Assembly: GCA_037074615.1 (NCBI GenBank)
Contig: CM073558.1
Span: 6,067,501-6,131,500 of the forward strand
Direction: 5' to 3'
Source of the DNA: Leucaena leucocephala
Taxonomy: Eukaryota > Streptophyta > Magnoliopsida > Fabales > Fabaceae
Length of the DNA stretch: 64,000 nucleotides
Notes under the pieces: generated by a model
What the model was told of the DNA's origin: nothing
The model's input: the letters and a program-made list of their open reading frames with translations, nothing else
Databases searched by the model: none
Program-made: the position numbers and the translations under genes
Shown: one piece after another, positions 32,061-45,007 of the stretch
Position numbering within the stretch: position 1 is the first letter of the stretch
How the letters are laid out: every line of letters begins with the position of its first letter

Positions 32061-33556
32061 TTAAGAGCATGGTGGCAGTAATATGGGCGTAGGTAAGAAA
32101 GAGAAGGAGCTATGGATGGTGAGAGTGAGACGTAAAGGGAAAGGAAAAGGGAGGATAAGCGAGAATGAAAGCATAATCTTAGCCAAACATTTCGTGATTT
32201 TGTCTGCGACTCACATGACATGGAGTGACCCCCTTCGATTCAGAATTTAGATCCCTCTTTTGTCGACTCACATCACCCAACGCTGCCAAAATTCTGTTCT
32301 CCTGTTCTTTACATTTTATTTTAAAAAATTACCATATGTTCTTATTTCATTATAAAAATACCCAAAAATTTAAACTGATTAGATTAACACACCTTAAATG
32401 GTGGGAGGATTTTTTATGATTTTGATTTTTTTAAAAAAAAAACAAATTAAGAAGCTGGGTTAACAGCTTCTAATTAATTTTTCTTATTATTTTACCTTAT
32501 ATATTTTCTTTATTAAAATTCTATAACTATATTTTTCTGTTCCTTTGAAATTGAACTCATTAAGATTTTCATTTTCTTTCTCTTACCAAATAGAGCCTTA
32601 CATTTTATTTTCTTAAAAAATATAAAGAGGATTTAAAAATCGTTAATTTTTTTTATTTGATCAATGGTATTCCTAAACTTTCACCTCTCATAGCAAGTAT
32701 TTTTTTTTTTTTTATAATTTGAACATGTATTCTTCTTCTTCTTATGAAAGTGATCTTGTTTATATTTCAATTACAATTTATTAGTATTTGATAATCATTG
32801 ACTTTTAAGACTTGCCTGTTTAGATGAATGTAAAGTCTAGGCAAAGAAAGATAGATTAGATAAATATTTGTAACTTGCAAGTCTCATGTATCATGTGATA
32901 TCCATCAAAATCCCTCTCTCTCTATCTATCTAATTGGACTTATTTGACTTTTACGTGTACTTCATCTTGTTCTCACCATTTGAGTTAAGGCTAGAGGGAT
33001 ACGATCTTGCACGTTATTTGAGAAGAATAATTTCTTTCGTTTTCTTTACGTAAATTCCTCTTTTCCTTGGAAACACTACAAATTTCAAAGTAGAAGAAGA
33101 AAAAAACAAACAAATGAAAAGCGAGGAACGTGCTAGATAAGTGTGTCACTTCAACCGCTAATAACCACCATTAACGGCTTCATTAGGGACCGACTCTCGG
33201 GTAGTAATTAAATGACCCACAAAGTTTGACCCGGGTTTCCGCTTCAATTACTTCTACTAACATGCCTCCATTCGTATTTCTTCCGATAGCGACTATGAAT
33301 CCACCTCCATGTCTTCATACGGCCCCTTTATTGACCCATTCTCTTTTCCCTTTCATGTGTATAATATATATTCCGACATAAAAATTAGTCAAATTGATTA
33401 AAAAAAAACTAATTTATAATCTATAATATCATAAATTTAAATTTTATTACCGATATAAAAATTTATTAATAGATAATTTATAAATATTTTTTAAATAATT
33501 TTATTAATATTTTTTAAATTTAGAGGTATATTTTAATTTGTGAGTTCAGGGACTCA

Positions 33557-33559
<3 letters not shown>
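32061..33559. other. intergenic DNA, no gene recognised
   Basis: The stretch 33,110-33,350 is less AT-rich than its surroundings (for example GGGACCGACTCTCGGGTAGT) and could be a promoter or gene relic, but no frame gives a recognisable protein. The remainder is AT-rich. Confidence 0.4.

Positions 33560-33591
<32 letters not shown>
33560..33591. repeat. (TA)n microsatellite
   Basis: About 16 TA units in a row. Confidence 0.95.
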
Positions 33592-33594
<3 letters not shown>

Positions 33595-34075
33595 CATGCA
33601 AGTAAAGTAGGCCACACACGCATCATGTGGCTATATATACACCTATAGAGTAATTAACATTAAGAATAAATAAGATGTTTTTAACTTATTAAAATTTTCT
33701 AAAAATAAAAGAAAATTTCAACTTCATCTTACTATTTTAGTCCTATTTATAAGTTCCTTTCAACCTATATTATTGGAACTAAAAAAAACATTAGATCTCA
33801 TTATCTAAGTCCCTTTTAACATATTTTACTGAAATTGAGAAAAATATTTAATCTTATTAACTTTATCTTAAAATTTAATAACTTTTGAACTTCATCCATA
33901 TTTAATATATATAAACTAGAAAAAAAAAGTCTACACAATAATAAATGAATAATAAAATTAATTATTCATGTAAAAAATTTAATAATATAACTTATAAATA
34001 GATATAAAAACCTCATCAAGCATTTAAAAGCATACAAAAATAGTATTCCCTCCAATCTTCTGTATGAGTAGAGTA

Positions 34076-34368
34076 CTCCTTCTTATTCTTTTTATAAGCA
34101 ATTCTCTTTTATAAGGATGATCTTATATATAAGCAATATTTTGAGTTTGTACAAAAATTTAATATATTTTTCTATATTTACCCTTTAATTAAATACATGT
34201 TTCTCCCTCACATATTTTTCTACTTATTTTCTCTCTCAACTATTATTCTTATAAATAAAAGTATATTTAGAAAATAAGTTACACATTTATTATTTTTAAC
34301 TAATTTTAATTAATAATTTTATTTGCATGATTTGATTAATTGTTTCTTATAAAAATGATCAGAGTGAG
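34076..34368. mobile_element. Stowaway-like MITE
   Basis: Starts TA-CTCCTTCTTATTCTTTTTAT and ends TTCTTATAAAAATGATCAGA then GTGAG-TA; reverse-complemented, the right end gives CTCACTCTGATCATTTTTAT. TA flanks both sides. AT-rich and non-coding. Confidence 0.55.
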
Positions 34369-34379
34369 TAATTTTTAAC

Positions 34380-35045
34380 AAATAACTCACCAAAATAAGA
34401 TAAGTTAGTTAAAACAATAAAGTTATCTTAAATTTTCATCACTTTTTCATTATTTTTACTCCTAACAAATACTATTTTAAATATTTTTATATTATTATAT
34501 TAAAAAGTGGTTAGGAGGATATTTATGGAATAACTCGTTTAATGATACATCAAGAGGCGAGACATGAATTATATTAAGGACTATGGCTTCCTTCTTAAAG
34601 GGGTCCACATATATAGGATTGGAGGGAGTACATTAGATTTCAATCTCCTCTAGCAAAGGACAATTATGTAATAAATGTATTTCAATTTTTTATTTCATTA
34701 AATAACCTTATACTATAAAATTTTAAATGAAATTTCCCTAATTTAAAAAGAAAACTGAAATTGAGTCATCCAAGGAAGTACTTTATAAGCAAAGTACCCT
34801 CATTCATAATTTATCACTTATAAATAAAAGGTATATGTGGGAATTTGAATGCCTTTTTCTATGCCCTATCTCCACGTCACGTTGCATTTTATAAATTCAT
34901 AATATATCTAAATTGTTGTAATATTCAAATAATTTTAAGCCATATATTTATTATCAAATCTCCACCATCTACAAAATTTATTTAATTATCACATCGTTGG
35001 ATGGGCTGCGTTAGATAATTCATATTCCGGTGTTTGTCAATATTA

Positions 35046-35046
<1 letters not shown>
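34380..35046. other. AT-rich intergenic DNA
   Basis: No gene or clear repeat boundary was seen in this stretch. Confidence 0.5.

Positions 35047-35079
<33 letters not shown>
35047..35079. repeat. (TA)n microsatellite
   Basis: About 16 TA units in a row. Confidence 0.95.
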
Positions 35080-35123
35080 TAATTCTATATGGGGTCCTCT
35101 CATAAAAATACATAACCATCTTG

Positions 35124-35166
35124 AACGTGCATGATGTCATTTTTAGCACAAGTTGACATGCACGTT
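35124..35166. repeat. imperfect palindrome with RY and ACGT cores
   Basis: AACGTGCATGATGTCA and TGACATGCACGTT are inverted copies apart from a few unpaired bases, separated by a 14-base loop. Each arm has a CATGCA-type RY core (GTGCATG / CATGCAC) and an ACGT core, motifs bound by B3 and bZIP factors in plants. There is no gene nearby to regulate, so function is unproven. Confidence 0.6.
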
Positions 35167-35591
35167 ACGTAATCTTAAATAAGCTCCATGTGGTCTTAAT
35201 ATTTAATAAGCTTAATAATTAAATTAAATTAATATTAATAACCATTGCCACTTTTTTTGTGAAAAATAATATATGGAGTGTAGTTCATGTATTTATATGG
35301 ATGCTAAGATACCACTCTGATTCTATATATAAGCCATTTATATCCCATTCTCGCATATTAAAAAATATGTTAAATTGATAATTTTTTTTTACATTTGTCC
35401 TTATTAAAAAAATAATATTAAAAAATAATATTATCTACAAGTAACTTATATTCAAGAAGTAAAATTGAAAAGAGGTTATTAATTATCCTATAAATGACTT
35501 ATATTTAAGATTAATTTTTTCTCCTATAAATAATTTATATATAGGACCATAGTGGTAAACAATAATTAATGGGAACAATCTCAAAATAGTA

Positions 35592-35907
35592 CTCCTTCTG
35601 TCTCAAAATTAAGATCTTATTTTAAATTAGCTTATCCCAAAATATAAGATCCTTTTGAGTTTGTTTCAATAAAACATGCTTTTATGTCCATTTTACCCTT
35701 ATTTAATTTCATTCTCTTTAGATAATAAATACATTATCTTTTATTATTTTACTCATTATTGCTCTCTTATCTAACCACTATAAATAAGAGTATATTTAAA
35801 AATAAAAATATATTTTCTACATTTTTGTCACTTTTAACTCATTTTAATTATTTTCTTAAAAGAATACAATTTAATTAAAAGGATATTATATTTTCGCAGG
35901 GAGGGAG
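35592..35907. mobile_element. Stowaway-like MITE
   Basis: TA-CTCCTTCTGTCTCAAAATTA at the left and ATATTTTCGCAGGGAGGGAG-TA at the right, with TA on both sides. The interior shares TTTAATTTCATTCTCTTTAG and CACTATAAATAAGAGTATAT with the elements at 848 and 6908. Length 316 bp, non-coding. Confidence 0.6.
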
Positions 35908-36003
35908 TATACCGTTAATTATCTCTTAGCTAGATTATAGAGATTTGAAATGCTCCTCATTGATCCGTAGAGAATGTTAATACTATTATATTATTTAAAA
36001 AAT

Positions 36004-36103
36004 AATTAGACTTCTCACAAGTTGCAAAAAACGAAAGCAACCAATTATGAATTTCCCGGAAGTTGACTTTTCAAACGGTTTAGTCAATTGAACCAAACGA
36101 TCT
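36004..36103. repeat. 100-bp dispersed direct repeat, copy 1
   Basis: Shares AAAGCAA(C/T)CAATTATGAATTTC and GGAAGTTGACTTTTCAAAC with 39520-39619 in the same direction. Both contain TTGAC W-box cores. Confidence 0.8.
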
Positions 36104-36341
36104 CCCTTGGTTATATGATATAAGGAGCTTTCTTTTTTTAAAAAAAAAAATCCTATTGTTAGGTATTTAAATAACTGACTAATCTAGATCAAGCACTTGT
36201 TTGACCCTTCAGATGACAAATTCTCCTAATAAAATTTAATGCTACCATATCCAAGACTTAAATCTAAGATTTTATGTATACTGGTTAGACGCCCTTATTA
36301 ATCTGACCAAGCGTTTGTTGGTATCGGAAGGAGTAAGAATT

Positions 36342-36690
36342 TGTTTTTGGTACAAATGATGCTTACAGCCCAAAAACCACCAAAAAAATTAGATTAGGAA
36401 GATTGGATCCCATATAGTCTTTGTCGACCAATGTCTGAAGATGACACGGATACATATCGAACAAGGGTGAATTAGTTAAGCCATCTTCGGCTAAAGAATT
36501 TGTAAGGCAATTCTAATTTCTCGAGATGTGTCTTAACTATAGGTCCCAATTATACTCCATCATGTTCAGGATCTGAATAAGTACCAAGCTGTAGGTACTA
36601 GTATTGCATCCATTGAGCAGCATTTCAATCAAAATCTCAGAATCATGCAGATTCAGGAATTTCTTGAACCCCAAATAAGACATACATATA
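36342..36690 (-). pseudogene. LINE RNase H and 3' end remnant
   Basis: The plus-strand TTTTTGGTACAAATGATGC is a minus-strand LINE 3' end (TTTGTACCAAAAA). Upstream on the minus strand the RNase H C-terminal part is readable: DSEILIEMLLNGCN, YSLVLIQILNMME, then RHISRN and NSLAEDG with stops. It is a 5'-truncated, dead LINE of the L1 type. Confidence 0.65.
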
Positions 36691-37364
36691 CTCCCTCCAA
36701 TTGGTCCTCGATCATAATTAATAGGACACTTCCATTTTCTTTAGTATAGGAGTTTTTGCTAGAAGTGTTCATTTTTTAAAATATCTTTTTGTCTAGACGT
36801 GGTCTTTAACTAATTCAACATTATTCTAACTAACTAAACAATCTTATCTAATGAATGAACTTCATAAAATAATTTGATTTATCCATAGAATTGTATGGTA
36901 AAAATGTAATGCTATGTATTAAACTTAATATTTTCTGATTTAAATGTTAGATTTGAGTATATTAAACAATGTTAAGCCAATAATTACTCCATTGATCTGG
37001 TTCTTATTATATTGAGTATTGGCCTAATATCGACATTACGCAAAGATTAAGGAATGTAATTAAAATTAGTTAATTTTTTTACAATTTTGAAATTATTCAC
37101 GAAGGAGTTCATTAATTAGAGGAGGGTGTTTAGTTAATTAAGAAATATCAAAGCAACATATATTCAGATAAATAGTGTTATCATAAGAATTATTAAAAGG
37201 GAAAAAATACTATTTTAAATCAGTGTAATGTTAAATTTTTACAGCTTATCATGTAATTAATAGAGGGTTAAATTAAATAACTTTCTTAAAAATAATAAGA
37301 GTGCAATATTATTTTTTAAAAGTAAAAATAAAATAAGAAAAGGTTTGTGTGTGAGAACGTGTCC
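36691..37364. other. AT-rich intergenic DNA, possible MITE
   Basis: The left edge (ACTCCCTCCAATTGGTCCTC) looks like a MITE end, but a clear inverted partner was not found; ACTCCATTGATCTGG near 36,987 is in the same, not opposite, orientation. No gene seen. Confidence 0.35.
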
Positions 37365-37441
37365 ATATATATATATATATATATATATGTATATGTATAT
37401 GTATATATATGTATATGTATATGTATATATGTATATATGTT
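37365..37441. repeat. compound TA / TATG microsatellite
   Basis: A (TA)n tract followed by irregular GTATATGTATAT units. The local open frame is an artefact of this repeat. Confidence 0.9.
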
Positions 37442-37672
37442 AGCCTTACATATTTTGTTGCCTGCTGCATTCCGTCTTGAACTTCTTCAATCTCCCTTTT
37501 CTTTTATATTTATTATTATATTTTCTCAAATAACACTAATTTTTAAATAACTAATTTAGATAATTTTTTAAATTAGTTATTTAACTTCTAAATTTAAAAT
37601 TAAAAAGAGATAAACAGAACAAGCACTATAATTTTGAGTCACCTTAACAATAATAATGTGATGATGAATTCA

Positions 37673-37699
<27 letters not shown>
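37673..37699. repeat. (TA)n microsatellite
   Basis: About 13 TA units in a row. Confidence 0.9.
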
Positions 37700-37703
<4 letters not shown>

Positions 37704-40563
37704 CATTATAAGTCTTTTCTTGAATATAAGATATAACTAACCAATTAACTTTAAAAAGTTAGTTAAAATGGTTATTTTTTTCATTATTATGTATGTATCA
37801 CTTTCTCTACAATACCTCTCTTTTAATAATGGCATACATGAGAAAAAAAATACTAAATAAGAGAGACTAAATAGATCAATACCCTATATATTTAAAATCA
37901 AACCATACATATCAACTAGTACTTATATTTAAAACTGAGCTAGTCACAAATTTCAACAAACCATCCCAATTGTGCAATTCAAAGATTAAAAAGAAAAATA
38001 GTAGAGTGCATAATAATCATCCTGTCATTAATATATGAGTTAATTAAAGAATTAATCTTAATTCTAAATATAAAATATATTTTTATATTTATTAGTTTTT
38101 TTTTAAATTATCCTTATTAATATTTACTCATAATAATCAAGTAAAAGAGGTAGGGGAGTTAACAAAGATGATTAAGGTATTTTAAAAAAATATTATATTA
38201 ATTAATTTAACTAACTTTTTTAATCTAATTAAATTAATTAAATTTATCTTATATTAAGGATTAGAAGAATATATATAGTCATTCAAGATAAATTATGGAC
38301 GGTAGAAGAGAAAGAAGCAGCGAACAAGGGGGCCATATTTTGACATTTGACAAGTTCAATAATAGGCAAAGACAACCAATTAATATCCCGTGAATCTTCG
38401 AGATTCAATTCGATTTTTAATCATTTTAATTAATTCATTCAGTAGAATGGTTAGTCACTTATTAGTTGTTATAATTTTAAAAACATAATTTTGTCCTTTT
38501 TAACTTGGCATCCTCTTTCTTTCCTAAAATTTCAAGAAGTGGCCGAGCAAGATATTTGAAATTAAAAAATATATTTAGAAGTGTTATGAAATTAATGGAA
38601 ATTTGCAGCGGAAAATTCTAAAGAGAATGGAGAAGGAGTTTTCTCATTTCAATGCTCTCTCTAATACATGATATAATAGATAATATAAATCATTTTAACT
38701 AGTTTATATATGAATAAAAAAATGATATTAATATAGAGTTAGTTTAATAGTGTAAGGTTCTACTAATATTTTTTAGATCTAGAGTTAAATTCTTAGATGA
38801 AACACTTATACTGAGATGAGTAGTCACGAACCCCAAAACTAATATAATTTTTTTTAAAATTTAACTCAGATTTAGTAAATAGTATAAAAATGACAATTAA
38901 TTTGTTAATCTAACTTAAATTGAAATTTTTTTCTAACTTTACCATATTAAATAAGGTTTTAAAAGAGAGAGAGAAAAATACACGAAGCTATATTTAAATA
39001 TTAATTATATGGATAAAATTGACAAATAAATATTAATTACTTGCTAAATGAGTTATATTATGAAGCAAACCTTTTTTTTTTCTTTCTAGAAGTGACATTA
39101 TTAGTAATTGATATGTGTATAAGATTTTGAGGGGGGCCTTGGCCTTTATTTATAAGCACACCCAATCTCTAAATACTAACATATGAATTATAACATTGAA
39201 ACTATATATACTAATATATGAAGTACATTTTCCAAAATCAAAGAATTCATGATATATTTAATGCATGTTATAATGTTTTCTGCACTTAATAATTAACTTG
39301 GATTCATGAATAATGTCAGTAAAAAGATAATTCATGAAAGTTATAATTAGGTTTCTTGAATCATGAAGGTTAATAAGTCAAAGACATTTATAAAATATGA
39401 TGATACTCCTATATATTGTGTATATTTTCCCAATTTCTCCTAAAAATTATTAAATAAAATTCAATTAAAAAGGATATTTATGTTTGTTGTATTAAAAAAA
39501 CTATTATTATTAAAAAAAAATTAGACTTATCAGAAATTTGCAAAAATCGAAAGCAATCAATTATGAATTTCTGGGAAGTTGACTTTTCAAACAGTTGAGT
39601 AAATTGAACAAACATATCTAAATTACAATGAGAGAGAAAATATTCAAACAATTACGACAAGATTATATTGTTTTAATTATAATTATTTTAAATTATGAAA
39701 AAGAAAGTCTGAGCTTGAATAATCAAATTTAATATTCTCATTATTTTATTTAAAATAACCATTACCTTCTTAATAAAAAAGAAACTGGTGAGGTTCGGGT
39801 GTAATAATATTGAAAAATGAATGGCATAGTTTAGGAAAGCATTTTATAGTATCTATATTTTCCCCTAATTTTTAATTTGGTACCTATACTTTTTTATATA
39901 TTAGTTAATAATTTTACTCCGTTAACAACAATATTAGCTCTTGAAATTAAATCTTCTGTTGATCCTTCACAAGTACAGGAATTAATGATATTAACAAAGT
40001 AAAATTAAATTATTTAATTAAATTAGAAAAGCAAAGATATAAAATTAAAAATTAAAAAAAATACCAGTACTTTTAAAATGATTTTTTCTATAAATAATAC
40101 AACTTGTTAGAGTATTTAGATAAGATGAAATAAAGTAAATGAAGAAACCCATTATGCCTTATTTATCTCTTTAATATTACAATGATTCTGTCTCGTTTTT
40201 TGGCTAACAAATGAAGATAACTAATTTGAGTTTTTTCGTACTTTCTTCAACAAAACATCTGAAATTTAATATTATTCTAACAAAAAATAAAATAAAATAA
40301 ATTGAAATAAATAGTTTTCATAAATTAAAATTACAATGGATTAAAAGTTAAAGTATTCTCGACAAGAAGAACTAGAAATGAGCATTTGATTGAGCATGGA
40401 TTCAATCTTTCAAACAAATTGTTTGTCATCTTCTGAAAGAAAAAGGTGAGGCACGTATCCCTCATTTTCTCTGTAGGGTTAATTAATTAAATTATGTAGA
40501 AAGAGAGAACCATATGTGAAATATAATATTAATTGTTGGGTCCCACTCTTTTAACTTCTTCTC
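37700..40563. other. AT-rich intergenic DNA upstream of the expansin
   Basis: No gene seen. Contains a MITE-like stretch at 38,030-38,280 and the second copy of the 100-bp repeat at 39,520. The last few hundred bases are the likely expansin promoter. Confidence 0.5.
39520..39619. repeat. 100-bp dispersed direct repeat, copy 2
   Basis: Partner of 36004-36103, about 3.5 kb away in the same orientation, with high similarity by eye. Confidence 0.8.
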
Positions 40564-40571
40564 TATAAATA
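40564..40571 (+). promoter_or_regulatory. TATA box of the expansin gene
   Basis: TATAAATA lies 63-70 bp upstream of the ATG at 40634. It predicts a transcription start near 40,600 and a leader of about 35 bp. Confidence 0.75.
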
Positions 40572-40633
40572 GCACTCTCCTCAAGCCCTATATTCCTCAA
40601 GCCATTACATATTGATTAACTTCAAACACTATC

Positions 40634-42240
40634 ATGGCTCTCACTTTCCAACTTGTTCACTTGCTCTCTCTCTCAGTTTTCTTCTCCATTTTTCAGTTCA
40701 CTCCTTCTTCTTGCTTCATCCCCAGAAAGTTCCTTAATTCATCTTCTTCATACACCCCTTCTGGTTCAGACTGGTCTCCGGCCGAGGCCACTTGGTACGG
40801 TAGCCCTACCGGCGCCGGAAGTGATGGTAAGTGGTAACCAAACATAATCTTTCCCATATATTATGTTGCATTTTGGTCTAGAACTAAGAATAATCATGTC
40901 GTAGTGTACTGTTTATAACTTACGAATCTGTGTAGGGGGTGCGTGTGGATATACTAGTGCTGTGGAGCAACCTCCATTTTCTTCGATGATATCAGCGGGA
41001 GGGCCTACTCTGTATGAATCAGGGAAAGGCTGTGGAGCTTGTTATGAGGTGTGAATCTAATAAATACTGTTTGTGAATTCCTTTGAATAACGTATACGTT
41101 AATATTTTTGGTCAATATCATTAATTAATGTCCGTTCGTATGAGTTTTCAGGTGAAGTGCACTGAGAATTCCGCGTGCTCCGGCAATCCGGTGGAGGTGG
41201 TGATAACCGATGAATGCCCCGGTTGCGGCTCCGCCGACAAAGTTCACTTTGACTTGAGCGGCACGGCCTTCGGCGCCATGGCTGTTTCAGGTCAGGCTCA
41301 GAAGCTACGCGATGCTGGCATTTTGCAGATTCAACACAGAAGGTAACTACAATTTCATACAATACATATATATGTATGTATGTATGTGTGTATGTATGTA
41401 TTACACATACACATATTCGTTAAATCGGCAACTAATTTAACTAACAACTAGAGACATTATTATATTATTTGTATATTTTTATCTTTATTTTTCCAAAAAA
41501 TAAACATTTTTTTAATTAGAAGGGCAGGCAATAAGATTATAAATGGGATCAATTACCTCCCACCTATAATAAGGTCATTGGAAAAAAAAAATCCCATTTA
41601 TAATATAAATATGTATATATTCACAAACATAAAATCTTATTTTTAAAATTAATCAATGTGTAAATAATAATTAGCCGAGCTGGACTTTAACGTTGATCGA
41701 AGGTTGTTGCTCAATTTAAGAGTCAACAATGAAAGAATAATATAGTAAACTCCAACGAATTAAAACTCAGGGTGACTTGACCAATGTGGGGGTTATGAAG
41801 AAAACAAAGAGGAGAAATTAGGAAGCAAAAATCACGTGAAATTGAAATTATGCTAAAGCAGTATTTAATTTTCAACACATGAAAATATGAAATTGAAATT
41901 TTGCAGAGTGAAATGCAATTATCGTGGCACATCATTAGCATTCCACGTGGACTCAGGCTCGAACGAGAACTACTTCGCATGTTTGATAGAGTACGAGGAC
42001 GGTGACGGAGACCTAGCCAAGGTGGAACTGAAGGAGGCTCTGGATTCCGCCACGTGGATTCCGATGCAACAGTCGTGGGGCGCCGTCTGGAAGCTCAACG
42101 CCGGAGCGCCGCTCAAAGCCCCCTTCTCCCTCCGCCTCACCACGGTCGAGTCCGGCCGCACTCTGGTCGCCAATAATATCATCCCCTCCGGTTGGACCCC
42201 CGGCCAAACTTACCGGTCACCGATCAACTTTCAGACCTAG
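40634..42240 (+). CDS. EXPB: beta-expansin
   Basis: Four exons (40634-40826, 40936-41048, 41152-41342, 41907-42240), all with GT-AG introns, encode 276 residues. Beta-expansins are secreted cell-wall proteins that loosen walls without hydrolysis. Visible features: a signal peptide ([17 protein letters not shown], cleavage likely near 27); a possible N-glycosylation site at Asn35; TWYG at 53-56 and GGACGY at the exon 1/2 junction, starting the six-stranded barrel; cysteine-rich [20 protein letters not shown] and the HFDL motif at 134-137; then the C-terminal grass-pollen-type/CBM63 domain with [26 protein letters not shown] and a terminal [14 protein letters not shown]. The HFDL motif and C-terminal end place it in the beta rather than alpha class, closest by eye to the EXPB2/EXPB3 type. 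Length is normal and no lesion is seen. Start choice is supported by the TATA box and signal peptide. Exon 4 is notably GC-rich for this region. Confidence 0.93.
41361..41415. repeat. TATG/TACA microsatellite in expansin intron 3
   Basis: Irregular ATGT/TATG units at the start of the 564-bp third intron, followed by an ACACATACACAT stretch. Confidence 0.85.
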
Positions 42241-45007
42241 TCATCAATAATCAACAAGAAAATAATAATCAAAATGTGAAAAAAGTAGTGCGATATAGGA
42301 AATGAGAGAGGGAATATTCTTGTTTCCATCGTCCACTCTTTTGCTTATTTTATTGTTGTCTCTTGCATCTGAAGTCAGGTCATGTAGGTGGTGTTTTGTG
42401 AGGGTTTAATTTGTAGTCATATAGGATCTATCTAGCTAGCTAGCTAGCAGGGCACCCTATGGGATCCTGATGGCGAAGGTGATCATGAAGTTCTGGTATT
42501 ATTATATAATCTTATGTACTGGGCTTTAATCGAATTGTCTTCTCATATAAAATTATATATTAATGAAGTGTAACAGTTGATTATTAATTCGATTGTATGT
42601 TGATTTCCGTTTTCTTTCTTTGCAAAATTGTGGTTAAAAAAATGATATATATATCAGCGACACTTAAAAGTTTTAGAAAATGAGAAGAAATCAGTTAATA
42701 AAGGGGAAAATTAATGAAATATTTTCTATTGAAAAATTTATTATCCAAATGTATATTAGGGTTTAGGTCTAATTCATTTTTTTGTGGATGTAACTCTGTT
42801 TTAACTATACCATATATCTTTAGTTATATATAAATATTTTTTATTTTGTTCATATAGTTAAATATATTTTTTATAATATTAACTAAATCATATTGGTAGG
42901 TATCTTAATTTTGAGGTTTGTTATTGTCTGTTTTCAGCATATATATTATATACAACTAAATAAGAGGTGTACCCGTTATAAAGATGGATTGCACTTATAT
43001 CCTTGAATTATTAAATAAATACCTTTGACCAATTAATTTTACAATTAGAGTTTTTTTAGCAATTTTTCCTTAATAAAACAAGGAAATAAATAAAATTATT
43101 AAATTTATAATTAAATTACATAAAACTCCTTTAAACTTTGAATCATGTGCATAAGATCTTAAATTTTAAGATATATACAAATAAGTAAAGAACACAACTA
43201 TTAGTATTGAGAGTTATCTATATACATACATATAAGAGTTTAGGGAGATTTATTATGAAGTTTTAAAGTTTAAGAAGGTTATTTATACACATAACATAAA
43301 ATTTAGGGAAGTTATGTATAATTTTTCCTAAATTAATGTATAAAACTTTTGTCAAATTATAAATGTGCAAGTAGAGATTATTTAGGGAAATTTATATTAA
43401 AATGAAAAAGGAGGAGGAAAATTATGAAAAGTCATACCAATACAAATATTTTTTTTGAAAGTTGTAGTTGTTGATAAACTAAATTAATGAAGTGATATTG
43501 AAAATTTTGAGTTTAACATGTGTGGTGTGACGCATGTAAAAACGACTGGAATGATTTAATTTAATGATTTCATGTGGCTTAATTATTTAAGTAATTTAAT
43601 GATATGATTGAAAATGAAACTCACATGTGGGATTAGGGCCCATTAATATTTGCTATTAGATATTCACAATCTTTTTTAGACCTCAAGGTAGGTACGCAGT
43701 CTAAACGACGATTTTTTGATCAAATACGATTGACAGATATCAACTTCTTCATGACATTAAATATATTTGGAGGTTTTACCTTAATTATTTTATTTGATAA
43801 AGAGAGTTATTTAATTAATAATTAATTTGCATTGTGACGTGGGGAGAAGTTGGATTTTGGCAATTTAACTCAACTCCATGCATATTGATGCCTTTTGTGG
43901 ATTCAAGATGATTGGTTGGTATAATAAAGTAATTTAATATAATCTAGATCACAATAAATTAAATCAGATAATTCCTATTATATAATTTGGTTGTGTAATT
44001 TAGATTCAAGCTTACATTAATCAACGTATGAATATCTATATTTTCTATTAATCACATTTATTTCTATTTTTTTGAATAAAATTTAATTTTATTCGAGTAT
44101 TTTTTTAATGACATATTAAACAAATTCTTTGCAATCATCATTCTATATTATATTACGTCTCTTACTATTACATTCCATTATATTTTCTATATTTTTTTAA
44201 ATTGAATAGGTACTTCATTTCCTTTCATTTGATAGATCAGGTGAGAAAAGATAATCATTGTTGTATTAGCTAATACTAATTTGATTAATGACAACTTTGT
44301 GCCTCTCAATTTCATAATTTCCATAAGTTAGATTTTTCTCAGTATTCATGAATTTCCCAGTTTATAGACGAAACAGGTTATATGCTAAGTATGATACCGC
44401 TTGTCACGGAATAATTATTTATATATATTTTTTACAAAGAATAATTACTTGTATATTATTTAAGTTTAGAGGGTTATTTGAATATAATCTAATTGTAAGT
44501 CATTATTATCGTAGAAAATTTAGGTTAAATTGCTTATATTCATTAGTTCAAATTGATAGCTGAAATTATGACTGCAAATACATAATTTTAATAATTACCA
44601 ATAGCAAAAGAGTAAGTGTCCATATTTCATAATTAAATTTACACATTTAATTTTAACAACTAATAATAACAAAATAACAAAGTGTCCATACAGAATTTAC
44701 AAAATTTTAATTTATATTGTAAGAATTGATACAAAAAATTGTAAGTGTTCATAAGTGAATTTATAAGTACACATACTAGTAATAGCAAAATAACAAGTGT
44801 CTATATATTACATACACATTTAATTTTAACAACTAATAATAAAATAATATGTCTTCATATGAAATTTATAAATTCTAATTTACACCATGAGAGTTGCTAC
44901 AAAAAAATTATAAGTGTTCATATGTAAATTTATAAGTACACAGAGACATTTTAGTAACTACCAATAGGAAAATAACAAGTGTACAATGTAGGTTTGTATT
45001 AGCTTAT
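42241..45007. other. expansin 3' region and AT-rich intergenic DNA
   Basis: The first roughly 350 bases are probably the expansin 3' UTR; a (GCTA)n run lies near 42,432-42,448. The rest is AT-rich, with short open frames and no recognisable gene. Between about 44,570 and 45,000 a phrase containing AATAACAAGTGTC and CATATG-type blocks is repeated several times, suggesting a diverged tandem repeat of roughly 160-190 bp. Confidence 0.5.

Noticed and set aside
31955..32221. 88-codon minus-strand frame with a Ser/Leu-rich start
   Set aside because: It partly overlaps a dispersed repeat and has no recognisable domain.
37347..37550. 67-codon frame with alternating Tyr/Ile/Val
   Set aside because: It is read through a TA/TATG microsatellite.
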